Shown piece after piece: positions 1-8,886 of a stretch of 64,000 nucleotides of DNA. The DNA is taken from positions 6,781 through 70,780 of the forward strand of contig CAZSYU010000011.1 in assembly GCA_964611345.1 (NCBI GenBank), given 5' to 3'. The position numbers were made by a program, and so were the translations under genes. The notes under the pieces were generated by a model, which saw nothing but the letters and a program-made list of their open reading frames with translations, did not search any database and was not told the origin of the DNA. Position 1 is the stretch's first letter. The number at the start of each line of letters is the position of its first letter. Source of the stretch: JALZVT01 sp964611345 (GTDB lineage: Bacteria; Pseudomonadota; Gammaproteobacteria; Pseudomonadales; Azotimanducaceae).

Positions 1-1
1 T

Positions 2-2356
2 CGCGGTGGGCTGCAGATTGGCGACCGGTTTGACCGCTTTGGTGAGTCTGGTTTGTCAACCTTTGGTCAGCCGGGTCGTTATGTGGCGCTTGGCCCGATC
101 ACGCCGGCGCCGAACTCACTGAATCCAGCTGGCTCTGCGACCTTTGGTGAAGGTGCTGATCCCGACTGTGATCTGGTAGCCGCCGATGATGGCCCGCAGG
201 GGGTTCTGGGCAATGTCACGGGTTTGTGTATCTATGACTTCTCCAGCTTCTTCAACCTGGTCGGTGAAGAAGAGCAGACCAAGTTGCACCTCTCTGGTAA
301 ATACGACATTACCGATACGGTTCAGTTCTACGGCGAAGCGGCGTTCTCCGATAACGAGTTCTCCCGCGGCAACTCGCTGTTCCCTGACGTAACCTTCGCG
401 ACGATTCCGGCTGACCATCCAGGTCTTCAACTCGACGCAGCACGACGAGGTGTTGAGCCCGTGCCGTATCTTGCGTTGCAGCGTCTGTTGGGCGGTACAC
501 CTGATTCTTCATTTGAAGATCGTCCGCTTGACACCGACACCACCATCGATCGCGAGTTCTTCCGCCTCAATGCGGGTGTGGTTGCTGACTTTACCTTTGG
601 TGACCGGCAGTGGACTCTGGACGCATCGGTAACAAGGTCAACTCGCAAGGCTGCGTCCAATACGCGGTCTGACACCATCACCAGTGAAGTGGATGCCGCC
701 TATGTTGGCCTCGGTGGTCCTGATTGCGACACCATTAACGGCACCCCAGGTTCTGGTAACCTCGGTACTGGCGGTTGCTTCTTCTACAACCCCTTCCAAA
801 CCTCTGTCTTCGATCCGATCACCGGCGCACGCTGGAATACCGCTGACACCAGCATCTGGGGCGGCAGCGACGCGGTTGACTTTGATGGTGACGGCGATCC
901 TACCAACGATACGCTGACGGTTGCTGAAGCGGCACGCCTGTATCAAAACCCGGTTGAACTGCTCCAGGACCTGGGTGCAGAACTGCAGACGCAAAGTGAA
1001 AATGATCAAACGGTGATTGATGTTGTGTTTGCCGGAGATCTGTTTGATCTGCCATCCGGCTCGGCTGGTCTTGCTATCGGTGGTCAATATCGCCGGGACG
1101 AGATCATTTCTGACGCTGATACCAACCTGAACGCCAACAACCTGAAGTTTGTGTTCGGTGCTCAGGATTTCGATGGCACGCTGACCACAACGGCTGCGTT
1201 TGCTGAGATCTTCTTGCCGATCACCCCTTGGGCAGAGCTAACGATTGCCGGCCGCTACGAAGACTTCGACGAAATTAACGTTGATACCTTTGACCCGAAG
1301 ATCACGCTGCTGGCTCGTCCCATCGACTCACTGTCGTTGCGCGCCTCCTGGGGTACGTCCTTCCGTGTGGGTTCCCTGCTGCAGTTGATTGGCCAGCAAA
1401 CCTCATTGTTGAACTCGACTGATGCGTTCTCAGGTACAGGTGGTTTGGCGTTCCGACCTTCCATCACCTTTGGTAACGACGAACTGCAACCAGAAGATGC
1501 CAAAACCTTTAACGTGGGTCTGTCGTACATTCCGCAAGATGGCCCTCTGGCTGGCTTCTCGGCGAACATCGACTACTACAACTACAAGTACGACGACATC
1601 ATTACGCGTGAAGCACACCAGGATCTAATCAACGCTGACAACGCATCGCGCTGCCCTGACGGTGTGAATCAAGACGCTGCGGCGGGTCCGTTGTGTGGTG
1701 CCTTCGACTTTGATGGCGATGGCTTGCCTGAAATTGTCTCGATTGGACCGGGTAACCCTGATCAGGTGTTGCGTAACGCCAGCGGTAACCTGCTACGTAC
1801 CGAAGCGTCATACGTGAATGCCCAGTCGCTCGATACTTCCGGTATCGATCTGAGCCTTGGCTATCAGTTTGACACTGACAGAGCCGGTACCTTCCGCGTC
1901 GGCTTCAACGGTAGCTGGACCATCGATTACGATCTTGTGCTGCCCGATGGCACGGAGATCAATGGTGTCGGTAGCCGCAACGCGGCTAACAGCGTTGGTC
2001 GCTCACTGCCCGAGTTCAAGCTGAATGCGAATGTGGGTTGGAACTACCGTCAGTTCGCCGCACTGTTTACGGTGCGCTATATCGATAGCTACGAAGATGA
2101 TGTGCCGCAGAGTGCTCTGCGTGCTGCATTCATTGGTGAACACCCCACGATCGACAGCTTCACAACGGTAGATGCCCAGTTGACCTATCAGTTGCCAGCA
2201 CTGTCGTTCCAGGATGAGGGTGCAGTGATCACCTTTGGTGCGAAGAACCTGTTCAACGAGGACCCACCCTTCGTAAACGTTGACGGCGCCTTCGACCCAT
2301 TCACGCACGATCCTCGCGGTCGCATCTGGTATGGCGGCCTTCGCGTTGCCTTCTAG
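2..2356 (+). CDS. TonB-dependent receptor, C-terminal part (5' end outside window)
   Basis: The reading frame is open from base 2, so the plug domain and TonB box lie upstream of the window. About 784 residues remain. The protein has the alternating aromatic/polar strands of a 22-stranded outer-membrane receptor barrel and ends in Phe (GGLRVAF), as outer-membrane proteins recognised by the BAM machinery do. The late segments GYQFDTDRAGTFRVGFNGSW, YRQFAALFTVRYIDSY and TFGAKNLFNEDPPF are typical of the last strands of this family. Two Asp-rich loops (DFDGDGDPTNDT near 878-912 and DFDGDGLPE near 1706-1732) look like calcium-binding loops. The role would be energised uptake of a large or scarce substrate, which cannot be named from sequence. 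A strong terminator follows. Confidence 0.93.
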   Translation, partial: RGGLQIGDRFDRFGESGLSTFGQPGRYVALGPITPAPNSLNPAGSATFGEGADPDCDLVAADDGPQGVLGNVTGLCIYDFSSFFNLVGEEEQTKLHLSGKYDITDTVQFYGEAAFSDNEFSRGNSLFPDVTFATIPADHPGLQLDAARRGVEPVPYLALQRLLGGTPDSSFEDRPLDTDTTIDREFFRLNAGVVADFTFGDRQWTLDASVTRSTRKAASNTRSDTITSEVDAAYVGLGGPDCDTINGTPGSGNLGTGGCFFYNPFQTSVFDPITGARWNTADTSIWGGSDAVDFDGDGDPTNDTLTVAEAARLYQNPVELLQDLGAELQTQSENDQTVIDVVFAGDLFDLPSGSAGLAIGGQYRRDEIISDADTNLNANNLKFVFGAQDFDGTLTTTAAFAEIFLPITPWAELTIAGRYEDFDEINVDTFDPKITLLARPIDSLSLRASWGTSFRVGSLLQLIGQQTSLLNSTDAFSGTGGLAFRPSITFGNDELQPEDAKTFNVGLSYIPQDGPLAGFSANIDYYNYKYDDIITREAHQDLINADNASRCPDGVNQDAAAGPLCGAFDFDGDGLPEIVSIGPGNPDQVLRNASGNLLRTEASYVNAQSLDTSGIDLSLGYQFDTDRAGTFRVGFNGSWTIDYDLVLPDGTEINGVGSRNAANSVGRSLPEFKLNANVGWNYRQFAALFTVRYIDSYEDDVPQSALRAAFIGEHPTIDSFTTVDAQLTYQLPALSFQDEGAVITFGAKNLFNEDPPFVNVDGAFDPFTHDPRGRIWYGGLRVAF

Positions 2357-2411
2357 GGAGTAACTACAGAAGCGACCAGACCACAGTTTGGCCTGCTTTT
2401 GAGACGCAACG

Positions 2412-2445
2412 AAAAGGGCCAGAACGAAAGTTCTGGCCCTTTTTT
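2412..2445. terminator. Bidirectional rho-independent terminator
   Basis: A perfect 14-bp stem (2412-2425 pairing with 2430-2443) closes a GAAA loop and runs into a T tract. The stem starts with AAAA and ends with TTTT, so it can terminate transcription from both sides. It lies between the convergent TonB-dependent receptor gene and the MBL-fold gene at 2475. Confidence 0.93.
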
Positions 2446-2474
2446 ACGGCACAATTGTGTTGGCGCTTGTTTCT

Positions 2475-3446
2475 TCAGTCGTATACATCGAGATCGTTTG
2501 CCATTACCACCTTGCCTTTGTAGTTGTCTGTGACTTCTTTGAGCAGAGAGGTTTCACTCGCGCCAAAAAACAGCAGATGGTAAAGCACCAGTAGTTTGGG
2601 CTTTGCGCGGTTTGCCAGCTTCGCAAGATCAACACCCGATGTGTGATTGTTGTTGTGGTAGGCCTGCCAGAAGGGGGTGCGTTTCGACAGCCCTGCCGCC
2701 GACATGACTTCGTGAATCAGAATATCGGCGCCGGTGGCGTATTTATCGATGTTGGCATCAAGAGCGGCGTCACCGGAGATGACAATCACTTTGTCAGCGG
2801 TTGTGAACCGATACCCAAAGGCGTTGGGCCAGGACCCGTGTTTAACGCGGAAGGCCTCAACTTTAACGCGCTGGTCTTCGAACACGACACCTTCGGTGAC
2901 TTCATGCGCATTGATTTTCCACCCTTCAGAGGTGGCCGGCTCAAGACCATACAGGCGGTAGCGATTGTCTTCTTCCCAGGCCTGCATAACGTGGGATGCC
3001 ATTTTTTTTACGCCTTCCGGACCGTAGAGCTCAAACGCGGGTGCACGACCGTGAGTCCAGGTTGTGAATACCAGATCCGGTAAGCCTGCAGAGTGATCAT
3101 GATGCAAGTGCGTCAGAAAGGCGCGGCCAATGTTATCCACGTTTAGCCCTTTGATAGCGCCGCCGTATTCCTCTGAAGCGGCGGCTGCACGACGAACGAT
3201 GCCCGGACCAAAATCGACAAGGTAAGGCACATCGTCGACAACAATGGCAACGCCAGGTCCGGATCGATCAGGGGTGGGAATGGGGGTGCCAGTGCCCAGC
3301 ATAACCACCTGGGTCTTGGCCCAGAGCGCGTTTGTTGTTGTCAGACTCAACAGCAGTGCGACCAACCAGAATTGCGCGCGGGATAGGGCGGTTGTGCTGC
3401 GGTGCTGGCGGTGGCCTGAGTTAATCCGTGGATTGCCCTGTGGCAT
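2475..3446 (-). CDS. Exported MBL-fold metallohydrolase (RNase Z/arylsulfatase-like)
   Basis: This 323-residue metallo-beta-lactamase-fold protein carries the zinc motif THLHHDHSAG (H113, H115, D117, H118). Later metal ligands are probably in VISGDAALD and near NHTSG. The opening MLGTGTPIPTPDRSGP resembles RNase Z- and arylsulfatase-type members. A hydrophobic stretch (about residues 26-42, ending ALWA) is preceded by basic residues, so the protein is probably exported to the periplasm, which argues against tRNA processing. The substrate is unknown. It is convergent with the TonB-dependent receptor gene and divergent from the luciferase-like gene at 3569 across a 122-bp promoter region. Confidence 0.85.
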   Translation of the reverse strand: MPQGNPRINSGHRQHRSTTALSRAQFWLVALLLSLTTTNALWAKTQVVMLGTGTPIPTPDRSGPGVAIVVDDVPYLVDFGPGIVRRAAAASEEYGGAIKGLNVDNIGRAFLTHLHHDHSAGLPDLVFTTWTHGRAPAFELYGPEGVKKMASHVMQAWEEDNRYRLYGLEPATSEGWKINAHEVTEGVVFEDQRVKVEAFRVKHGSWPNAFGYRFTTADKVIVISGDAALDANIDKYATGADILIHEVMSAAGLSKRTPFWQAYHNNNHTSGVDLAKLANRAKPKLLVLYHLLFFGASETSLLKEVTDNYKGKVVMANDLDVYD

Positions 3447-3568
3447 AGCCTGATCTCTCGTTAGTTAGCTGGGTCTGCATACTACTCTGGCTCCAAGGCT
3501 TGCGTTAGGTGTTGAGCATGGGGCGAACAGTGGTAAGTTTGGACGAGTAACCGTCGATCGAGATCAAC

Positions 3569-4657
3569 ATGACAGCCAGCAACGAATCAGAATTTCCTGA
3601 ACTCGGGTTTTACGGCTTGCCGGGTCATACCCGCACGCCGCGAGATGTGATCAAACAGGTGGTGCAGGCCGAAGAACTGGGCATTGGCAATGTCATGATT
3701 TCGGAGCGCGCGGATTACAAGGAGATAGCGGCTATTTGCGGCGCCTGTGCGGCAGTCACCGAGAAGATCTTCATTGGCACCTCGGGCACCAATCTGAACA
3801 CCCGGCACCCAATGATCACTGCGTCTATGGGCAGCACCCTGAGCAGTCTCTCAGAAGGTCGCTTTGCACTGGGGTTGGCAAAGGGCTCTGCGTTGCGGTG
3901 GAAGATGCTTGATCTGCCACATCCCACGTACGAGCGTGAGGTCGAGTTTGTCGCGCTGATGCGCAGGCTGTGGCGCGGTGAAACGGTAACCAACTACAAC
4001 AGTGTGCTCGGCTCGTTTACCTCACTTGGCCTCGCGCCTTATGTGAACGTTGATATTCCTCTGCTTTATGTCGGCTTTGGCCCCAAGAGCCTCGAGCATG
4101 CAGGGCAGGTTTATGATGGCGCTCACCTGCACACCTTCATGAGTGATCAGGCCTTGAGTGATGCGGTGGCGTCGATGCGCCGTGGCGAGGCTAATGCCGG
4201 GCGTGAGGTCGGCAAGGTGAGAGCCTGGTCGGTGCTTGCGACAGCCTGTGATGTGTCGGAGGAGGTGTACCTGAAGTACATCATTGCCCGACTCGCGACC
4301 TATCTGCAGTTTCCCGGCTATGGCGACATGCTGGTACAAATCAATGGCTGGGACCCCGAGATACTCGAGCGCTTTCGTACCGCGCCGGCCGTGAAAGCCG
4401 TAGGGGGTTGGATAGACAGTGTGGCTACGACGGCGCAGCTCGCCGAGATTGAGAAGCTGGTGCCCCAGGAGTGGCGGCCTGCGGCAGTAGGCACTGCCGC
4501 CCAGTGTGCACAGCGCTGGGTAGATCAGTTTAAGGCTGGGGCGGATGGAATCATTGTGCACGCGAGCACGCCCGAAGAGTTTGCGCCCGTACTTGATGAA
4601 TACCGGAAGATCCGGCCAACCGAGCTGTTTGCTGATCGCACGAACAGGCCTGCTTAA
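3569..4657 (+). CDS. Luciferase-like (LLM class) flavin-dependent oxidoreductase
   Basis: The 362-residue protein has the luciferase-like monooxygenase TIM-barrel pattern: an N-terminal ELGFYGLPGHTR strand, the ELGIGNVMISER segment, the conserved FIGTSGTNLNTRHP and RFALGLAKG segments, and a C-terminal DGIIVHASTPEEFAPVL. Members use FMN or F420 to oxidise or reduce small organic substrates. The sequence recalls the F420-linked Mycobacterium-type subfamily, but the cofactor cannot be settled from sequence. The gene is convergent with the transporter/monooxygenase operon, with only 6 bp between stop codons, which suggests a shared catabolic theme but not a shared transcript. Confidence 0.85.
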   Translation: MTASNESEFPELGFYGLPGHTRTPRDVIKQVVQAEELGIGNVMISERADYKEIAAICGACAAVTEKIFIGTSGTNLNTRHPMITASMGSTLSSLSEGRFALGLAKGSALRWKMLDLPHPTYEREVEFVALMRRLWRGETVTNYNSVLGSFTSLGLAPYVNVDIPLLYVGFGPKSLEHAGQVYDGAHLHTFMSDQALSDAVASMRRGEANAGREVGKVRAWSVLATACDVSEEVYLKYIIARLATYLQFPGYGDMLVQINGWDPEILERFRTAPAVKAVGGWIDSVATTAQLAEIEKLVPQEWRPAAVGTAAQCAQRWVDQFKAGADGIIVHASTPEEFAPVLDEYRKIRPTELFADRTNRPA

Positions 4658-4663
4658 GCGCCG

Positions 4664-6097
4664 TTAAACTTTTTGTGCACGTAACGCTTCCAGGTTGGCC
4701 TCATGAGTTGCCCGGTCGATGCGATAAAAGCGCAAGCAACTGACCATCAGCATCCAGACGATAAACAGCGTAGGTGCATACAGCAGGCCAAGCGTATAGA
4801 TCGTGTCAGGGTCGACCTCGCCTGGTAACACCCCTTTTGGAAACTGGGCGATGCTTAAAATAACCGTGGCAGAAACTACTCCAAACCCCTGCACAAATTT
4901 GCGGCTGAAAGTGATGGCGGCGAAAAACACACCCTCTGAGCGGCGTTTGGTTTTAAGTTCACTCTCTTCCACAACGTCGGCGATCATCGATGACATCAGG
5001 GTCTGGAACGTAATGATCAATGCAACATCCAGCACGGTGATGGTCATGATGAGCGGGAACAGAAGAGGGTCGCCGTTGGCTGGCATCAAATCGAACAAGC
5101 GCAGAAACACGCTCATCGGAGCAACCGTAAAGGCGATAACGCCCACGCTGATTGCTCCGCGCTTTTTGCCCAGCGAGCGTGAAACCAACGGGCTGATAAC
5201 AAGACCGATCACCGCCGACAGCACCACAGACAAAGAGATGATGCTGATTTGGTCGTTGGAAAACTCCCAGTAGTAGCTGTTGATGTAATAGTTCAAACCC
5301 GCGGCAACACCTGTTGCGATGGCGCCGAAGAGTGCGGCTGCAAACAGAGCTGCGAGCGATCGATTGGCAAGGGTTTCAAACAATTCACTGAACACAACCT
5401 TCAGGGTCATCTTGCGCTGAGGTGGTGGTTTGCGCAGATGGGGTATTTGGCTGTGGGTGCCAAGGGACGATATCATGATGGCCGCAAAGATAACCCCAGC
5501 GGCCGTTGCTCCGAAGGCGCCGAAGCCTTCGATGTTAAACATGCCGTTGCTGATTTCCGGCGTTGGTACCAGGAACACAGCAAGAGCAAAGGTGGCCATT
5601 AGTGTGCCGCCCGACCAGCCAAAGAAATAGCGAAAGCTCAGCATGCTGGTGCGTTCGTCGTAGTCGTCCGTAATCTCGGCAACCAGGGCCGAGCTTGGTA
5701 CTTCGTACAGAGTGATCAGTAGGCGAATGCCTATGACAAGTGTCAAGAGATGCGCGAACAGATCGTTGCCCCGGACATCTGCCGGTGGGTTCCACAAAAA
5801 GTAGTAAGCGAAAGCGATGGGAATAGCCGCGCCATACATGTAGGGGTGTCGTCGACCCCAGCGCGAGCGCGTGTTGTCGGAGAGATAACCGATGATGGGG
5901 TCAGAAAACGCGTCGAATAGCAGGCCAATGAGTAACGCCGTGCCTACCAGCGACGCATCTGCACCGAGTACCTGGCTGTAAAAAATAAGCAGGAAGTAGT
6001 CAAAGCCGTTGTTTTTGACGCCGAAGGCCACCGAGCCGAAGCCATAGGCGAGCTTGGTACCCAGTGATGGTCTTGTTAACCGTAAACCTGTGGTCAT
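4664..6097 (-). CDS. MFS transporter, GPH (glycoside-pentoside-hexuronide) type
   Basis: This is a 477-residue membrane protein with about 12 predicted segments. It has the GPH signature region FDAFSDPIIGYLSDNTRSRWGRRHPYM between helices 2 and 3 and the N-terminal KLAYGFGSVAFGVKNNGFDYFLL. Members are cation symporters for sugars and related solutes. Its ATG overlaps the TGA of the upstream monooxygenase gene (ATGA), so the two are translationally coupled. That coupling suggests this transporter moves the substrate or product of the monooxygenase pathway rather than a sugar, which is inference. It is the last gene of the operon. Confidence 0.9.
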   Translation of the reverse strand: MTTGLRLTRPSLGTKLAYGFGSVAFGVKNNGFDYFLLIFYSQVLGADASLVGTALLIGLLFDAFSDPIIGYLSDNTRSRWGRRHPYMYGAAIPIAFAYYFLWNPPADVRGNDLFAHLLTLVIGIRLLITLYEVPSSALVAEITDDYDERTSMLSFRYFFGWSGGTLMATFALAVFLVPTPEISNGMFNIEGFGAFGATAAGVIFAAIMISSLGTHSQIPHLRKPPPQRKMTLKVVFSELFETLANRSLAALFAAALFGAIATGVAAGLNYYINSYYWEFSNDQISIISLSVVLSAVIGLVISPLVSRSLGKKRGAISVGVIAFTVAPMSVFLRLFDLMPANGDPLLFPLIMTITVLDVALIITFQTLMSSMIADVVEESELKTKRRSEGVFFAAITFSRKFVQGFGVVSATVILSIAQFPKGVLPGEVDPDTIYTLGLLYAPTLFIVWMLMVSCLRFYRIDRATHEANLEALRAQKV

Positions 6098-7896
6098 GCG
6101 TTACTGAATTTCAGACCCGCAAAATCGCCGGCTTCGCGCCACTTCGCCAGCATCTCGAAGAACGCGATGGAGCCACCGCCATAGGGGGCTGATTGGGTGG
6201 CATGGGGGTGTGGCTGACCTTCGTTGTTGTAATAACCGGGTGTGCAATCGGGGCCGCCGAGTCCGCCCAGGGGGCCGCCTTCAAAACCCACAATGGTCTT
6301 GATCCAGTCCTCTTCCGCTTCTTCGGTAACTTCCACGCTGTGAAAATTGTTGTCGAGTGCGTGCTTGATAATGTGCGCCTGGTGAATAGCAGATTCATCC
6401 AGCAAGTGGGGAAAATTGGCGGTAAACGCACCCTGTGAGGTGTTCATAATAAACAGATTCGGAAACCCGGCACTGCCCATGCCGTGCAGCGTGCGGGTGC
6501 CATCGCGCCAATGATCGCTCAGGGTTTTGCCGTTCTTGCCGACAACGTCATAGCCAGCGCGCCGAGTGTAGCTGGTGCCAACTTCAAAACCGGTGCTGTA
6601 AATAATGCAATCTACTTCGTATTCTTTTCCTGCGACCACCAGACCTTTTTCGGTGATGCGCTCGACGCCACGGCCATCAGTGTCGACAAGTTCGACATTG
6701 TCGCGGTTAAAGGTAGGTAGATAATCGTCGTTAAACGTCGGTCGTTTGCAGAACATCTTGTAGTAAGGCTTTAGTTTCTCTGCGGTGTCCGGGTCTTCGA
6801 CAAACTCATCAACTCGCGACCGAATCTCTTCCATCTTTTCGAAGTTGGCCATTTCGATGAGTTCTTCTGGGCTCATGTTGGTGTCAACGCCTGCTTGTAC
6901 GAACTGATTCAGCGTTTTGCCAATGAGGTCGGTCCAGCCATCGTTAACCAGATCTTCGCTTTGGGGCATTCCAGAAATCAGGGAGTTGAAGTTCTCCATG
7001 CGGTGTTTTTGCCAGCCTTCTTTGAGGCTCGCCCGCCACTCTGGATCCGTCGGTGAGTTACCGCGTACATCTACTGTGGAAGGCGTGCGCTGAAACACAT
7101 AGAGCTGTTGCGCCGTTTCGCCCAGGAAGGGCACGCACTGAATGGCGGTGGCGCCGGTGCCAATAATGGCTACCCGTTTGTCGGCTAGCTTGGTTAGCCC
7201 GCCATCGGGTCCGCCACCCGTGTAGTCGTAGTCCCAACGGCTGGTGTGAAAGGTGTGCCCCTTGAAATCTTGCACACCCGGAATGCCAGGCAGCTTTGGC
7301 CGGTGCAGGGGACCGTTGGCCATTGAGACAAACCGCGCTTTGATTGCATCTCCGCGATTGGTTTCGACAATCCATCTGTTGATCGATTCGTCCCAGCGCA
7401 AACCCGTTACGGTGGTTTGAAACAGGGTTTTGTCATAGAGGTTGAAGTGCTTACCAATCGCCTCGCTGTGCGCAAGAATCTCGCGTGCGTAGGAGTACTT
7501 TTCTTTGGGTACGTAGTTTAGTTCTTCGAGCAGGGGCAAATAGCAATAGGCCTCGATGTCGCACTGCGCACCTGGGTAGCGGTTCCAGTACCAGGTGCCG
7601 CCGAAGTTGCCCCCTTTCTCGATCAGACGTATGTCTGTGATACCGGCTTTGTGTAAGCGCGCTGCTGCCTGTAGTCCGCCAAACCCGCCACCAATACACA
7701 CCACCTCAACTTCGTCATTGAGAGCATCACGAATGATCTCTTTGTCTATGTACGGGTCGTCCTGGTAGTGCGCAAATTCGCCGGCCATTTCGACGTACTG
7801 TTCGTTGCCATCAGCACGCAGGCGTTTGTCACGTTCTTCGCGATAGCGTTCGCGTAGCGCGTCCGGATTAAACTCGAGCTGTGCTTTTGTATTCAT
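6094..7896 (-). CDS. Flavin-containing Baeyer-Villiger-type monooxygenase
   Basis: The 600-residue protein has two Rossmann motifs, GGGFGG (about 69-74, FAD) and GTGATA (about 246-251, NADPH). Between them is the Baeyer-Villiger fingerprint FKGHTFHTSRWD (about 211-222). The segments NRYPGAQCDIEAYCYLP and GGTWYWN match the cyclohexanone/phenylacetone monooxygenase group. Enzymes of this class insert oxygen next to a ketone using NADPH and O2, giving esters or lactones. An N-terminal extension of about 60 residues precedes the FAD motif, as in 4-hydroxyacetophenone-type members. The gene is coupled by ATGA overlaps to the MBL gene upstream and the transporter gene downstream. Confidence 0.93.
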   Translation of the reverse strand: MNTKAQLEFNPDALRERYREERDKRLRADGNEQYVEMAGEFAHYQDDPYIDKEIIRDALNDEVEVVCIGGGFGGLQAAARLHKAGITDIRLIEKGGNFGGTWYWNRYPGAQCDIEAYCYLPLLEELNYVPKEKYSYAREILAHSEAIGKHFNLYDKTLFQTTVTGLRWDESINRWIVETNRGDAIKARFVSMANGPLHRPKLPGIPGVQDFKGHTFHTSRWDYDYTGGGPDGGLTKLADKRVAIIGTGATAIQCVPFLGETAQQLYVFQRTPSTVDVRGNSPTDPEWRASLKEGWQKHRMENFNSLISGMPQSEDLVNDGWTDLIGKTLNQFVQAGVDTNMSPEELIEMANFEKMEEIRSRVDEFVEDPDTAEKLKPYYKMFCKRPTFNDDYLPTFNRDNVELVDTDGRGVERITEKGLVVAGKEYEVDCIIYSTGFEVGTSYTRRAGYDVVGKNGKTLSDHWRDGTRTLHGMGSAGFPNLFIMNTSQGAFTANFPHLLDESAIHQAHIIKHALDNNFHSVEVTEEAEEDWIKTIVGFEGGPLGGLGGPDCTPGYYNNEGQPHPHATQSAPYGGGSIAFFEMLAKWREAGDFAGLKFSNA

Positions 7897-8846
7897 TGCG
7901 TGAGTTCCTCGGTCGTTTCCTCAGTATATTCCTTAGTGGGTTCAAAGCTGTTTGTAATCGGTAAGGTGCGTTGTTCATCTGGTTCGATGAACAGGTCTGC
8001 GCCCAGGCGTTGCCGCCATTCGGTGCTGCTTTCTCTGGCTGCTGCGGGAACATGCACGCCCGTCGAGTGGCGTGCACGAATGTGCTTTTGGAGGATTCGC
8101 TTGCCGTCGGCTCCTTCGAAGAACCAGTAGGGTGGAAAGGCGTGATGGGTCTCGCGTTTGTCCCAGTGTGGCTGTTGGGCAGCGAACACTGGCACCAGGG
8201 GTGCAGCGTCACCCAGGTGCACAACGGTAAGTTGATCGTTCAGGGTGACGCGAAACACCAGGTTGCGTACGCCTGCCATACGCTCGCCCCCCGCATGAGG
8301 AATGGCAACGACTTCAATGTCTATGTCATCAACCTGCAGGGTAACGGCTGTGTCGTTTGGGTTTAGCGTAAACGCGGTGAGGCGGGTGGCGAGCGTGTCG
8401 TCTGTAGGTAGTAGTGCCTTGAGTGCAGCAATGGCCTCGACTGGACCAAATAGCCGAACCCCGGGTTGCGCGCGCAGGTAGGCAAGGGTCGGTTCGGGGG
8501 AAAAGTGATCACCATGGGCGTGCGAAACAAACAGTGCGTCTATGCCGTCGTAGGGGGCTGTGCCGGCATGCAGCGCTGCAACTTTAGCTTCAGGCACCAG
8601 CGAGTAGTTACCATAGCTGTTGCTAAAAAAGGCATCGAACAGAATTTTGGTGTCGTCGAGTTCAACCAGCACGCCTTCGTTTGCCAGATAGCGAGCTGTG
8701 CCCTCTTGTGTTGAAGAGGGCACAACGGCCGATTCGGGGGGGTGGGCGAAAGTTGTAAAGGCGCAAAAGTTCAGGGTTAGTAGGCACAACCATGCGCCTA
8801 CCCACGCGCCTACCAATGATGGTCTATAGAGTTTGTGCTGGGTCAT
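7893..8846 (-). CDS. Exported MBL-fold metallohydrolase
   Basis: The 317-residue protein carries the zinc motif SHAHGDHF (H109, H111, D113, H114) and a later VVHLGDAAPL segment that supplies metal ligands. The N-terminus is a likely signal peptide (VGAWVGAWLCLLTLNFCAFTT) containing a 12-bp duplication that encodes VGAW twice. A periplasmic hydrolase acting on an ester or lactone would fit its position directly before the Baeyer-Villiger-type monooxygenase, with ATGA overlap, although that enzyme is cytoplasmic. This functional link is inference. The C-terminal region (HHAFPPYWFFEG and RARHSTGVHVP) differs from standard glyoxalase II. Confidence 0.85.
   Translation of the reverse strand: MTQHKLYRPSLVGAWVGAWLCLLTLNFCAFTTFAHPPESAVVPSSTQEGTARYLANEGVLVELDDTKILFDAFFSNSYGNYSLVPEAKVAALHAGTAPYDGIDALFVSHAHGDHFSPEPTLAYLRAQPGVRLFGPVEAIAALKALLPTDDTLATRLTAFTLNPNDTAVTLQVDDIDIEVVAIPHAGGERMAGVRNLVFRVTLNDQLTVVHLGDAAPLVPVFAAQQPHWDKRETHHAFPPYWFFEGADGKRILQKHIRARHSTGVHVPAAARESSTEWRQRLGADLFIEPDEQRTLPITNSFEPTKEYTEETTEELTQ
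8792..8815. repeat. 12-bp tandem duplication in a signal peptide
   Basis: Two near-identical 12-bp units (8792-8803 and 8804-8815) encode VGAW-VGAW in the hydrophobic core of the MBL protein signal peptide. The duplication lengthens the core by four residues without changing frame. Confidence 0.75.
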
Positions 8847-8886
8847 GACCTGCCTCCCCGCAGCGTCTGTGACAGGGGTCTGTTAC

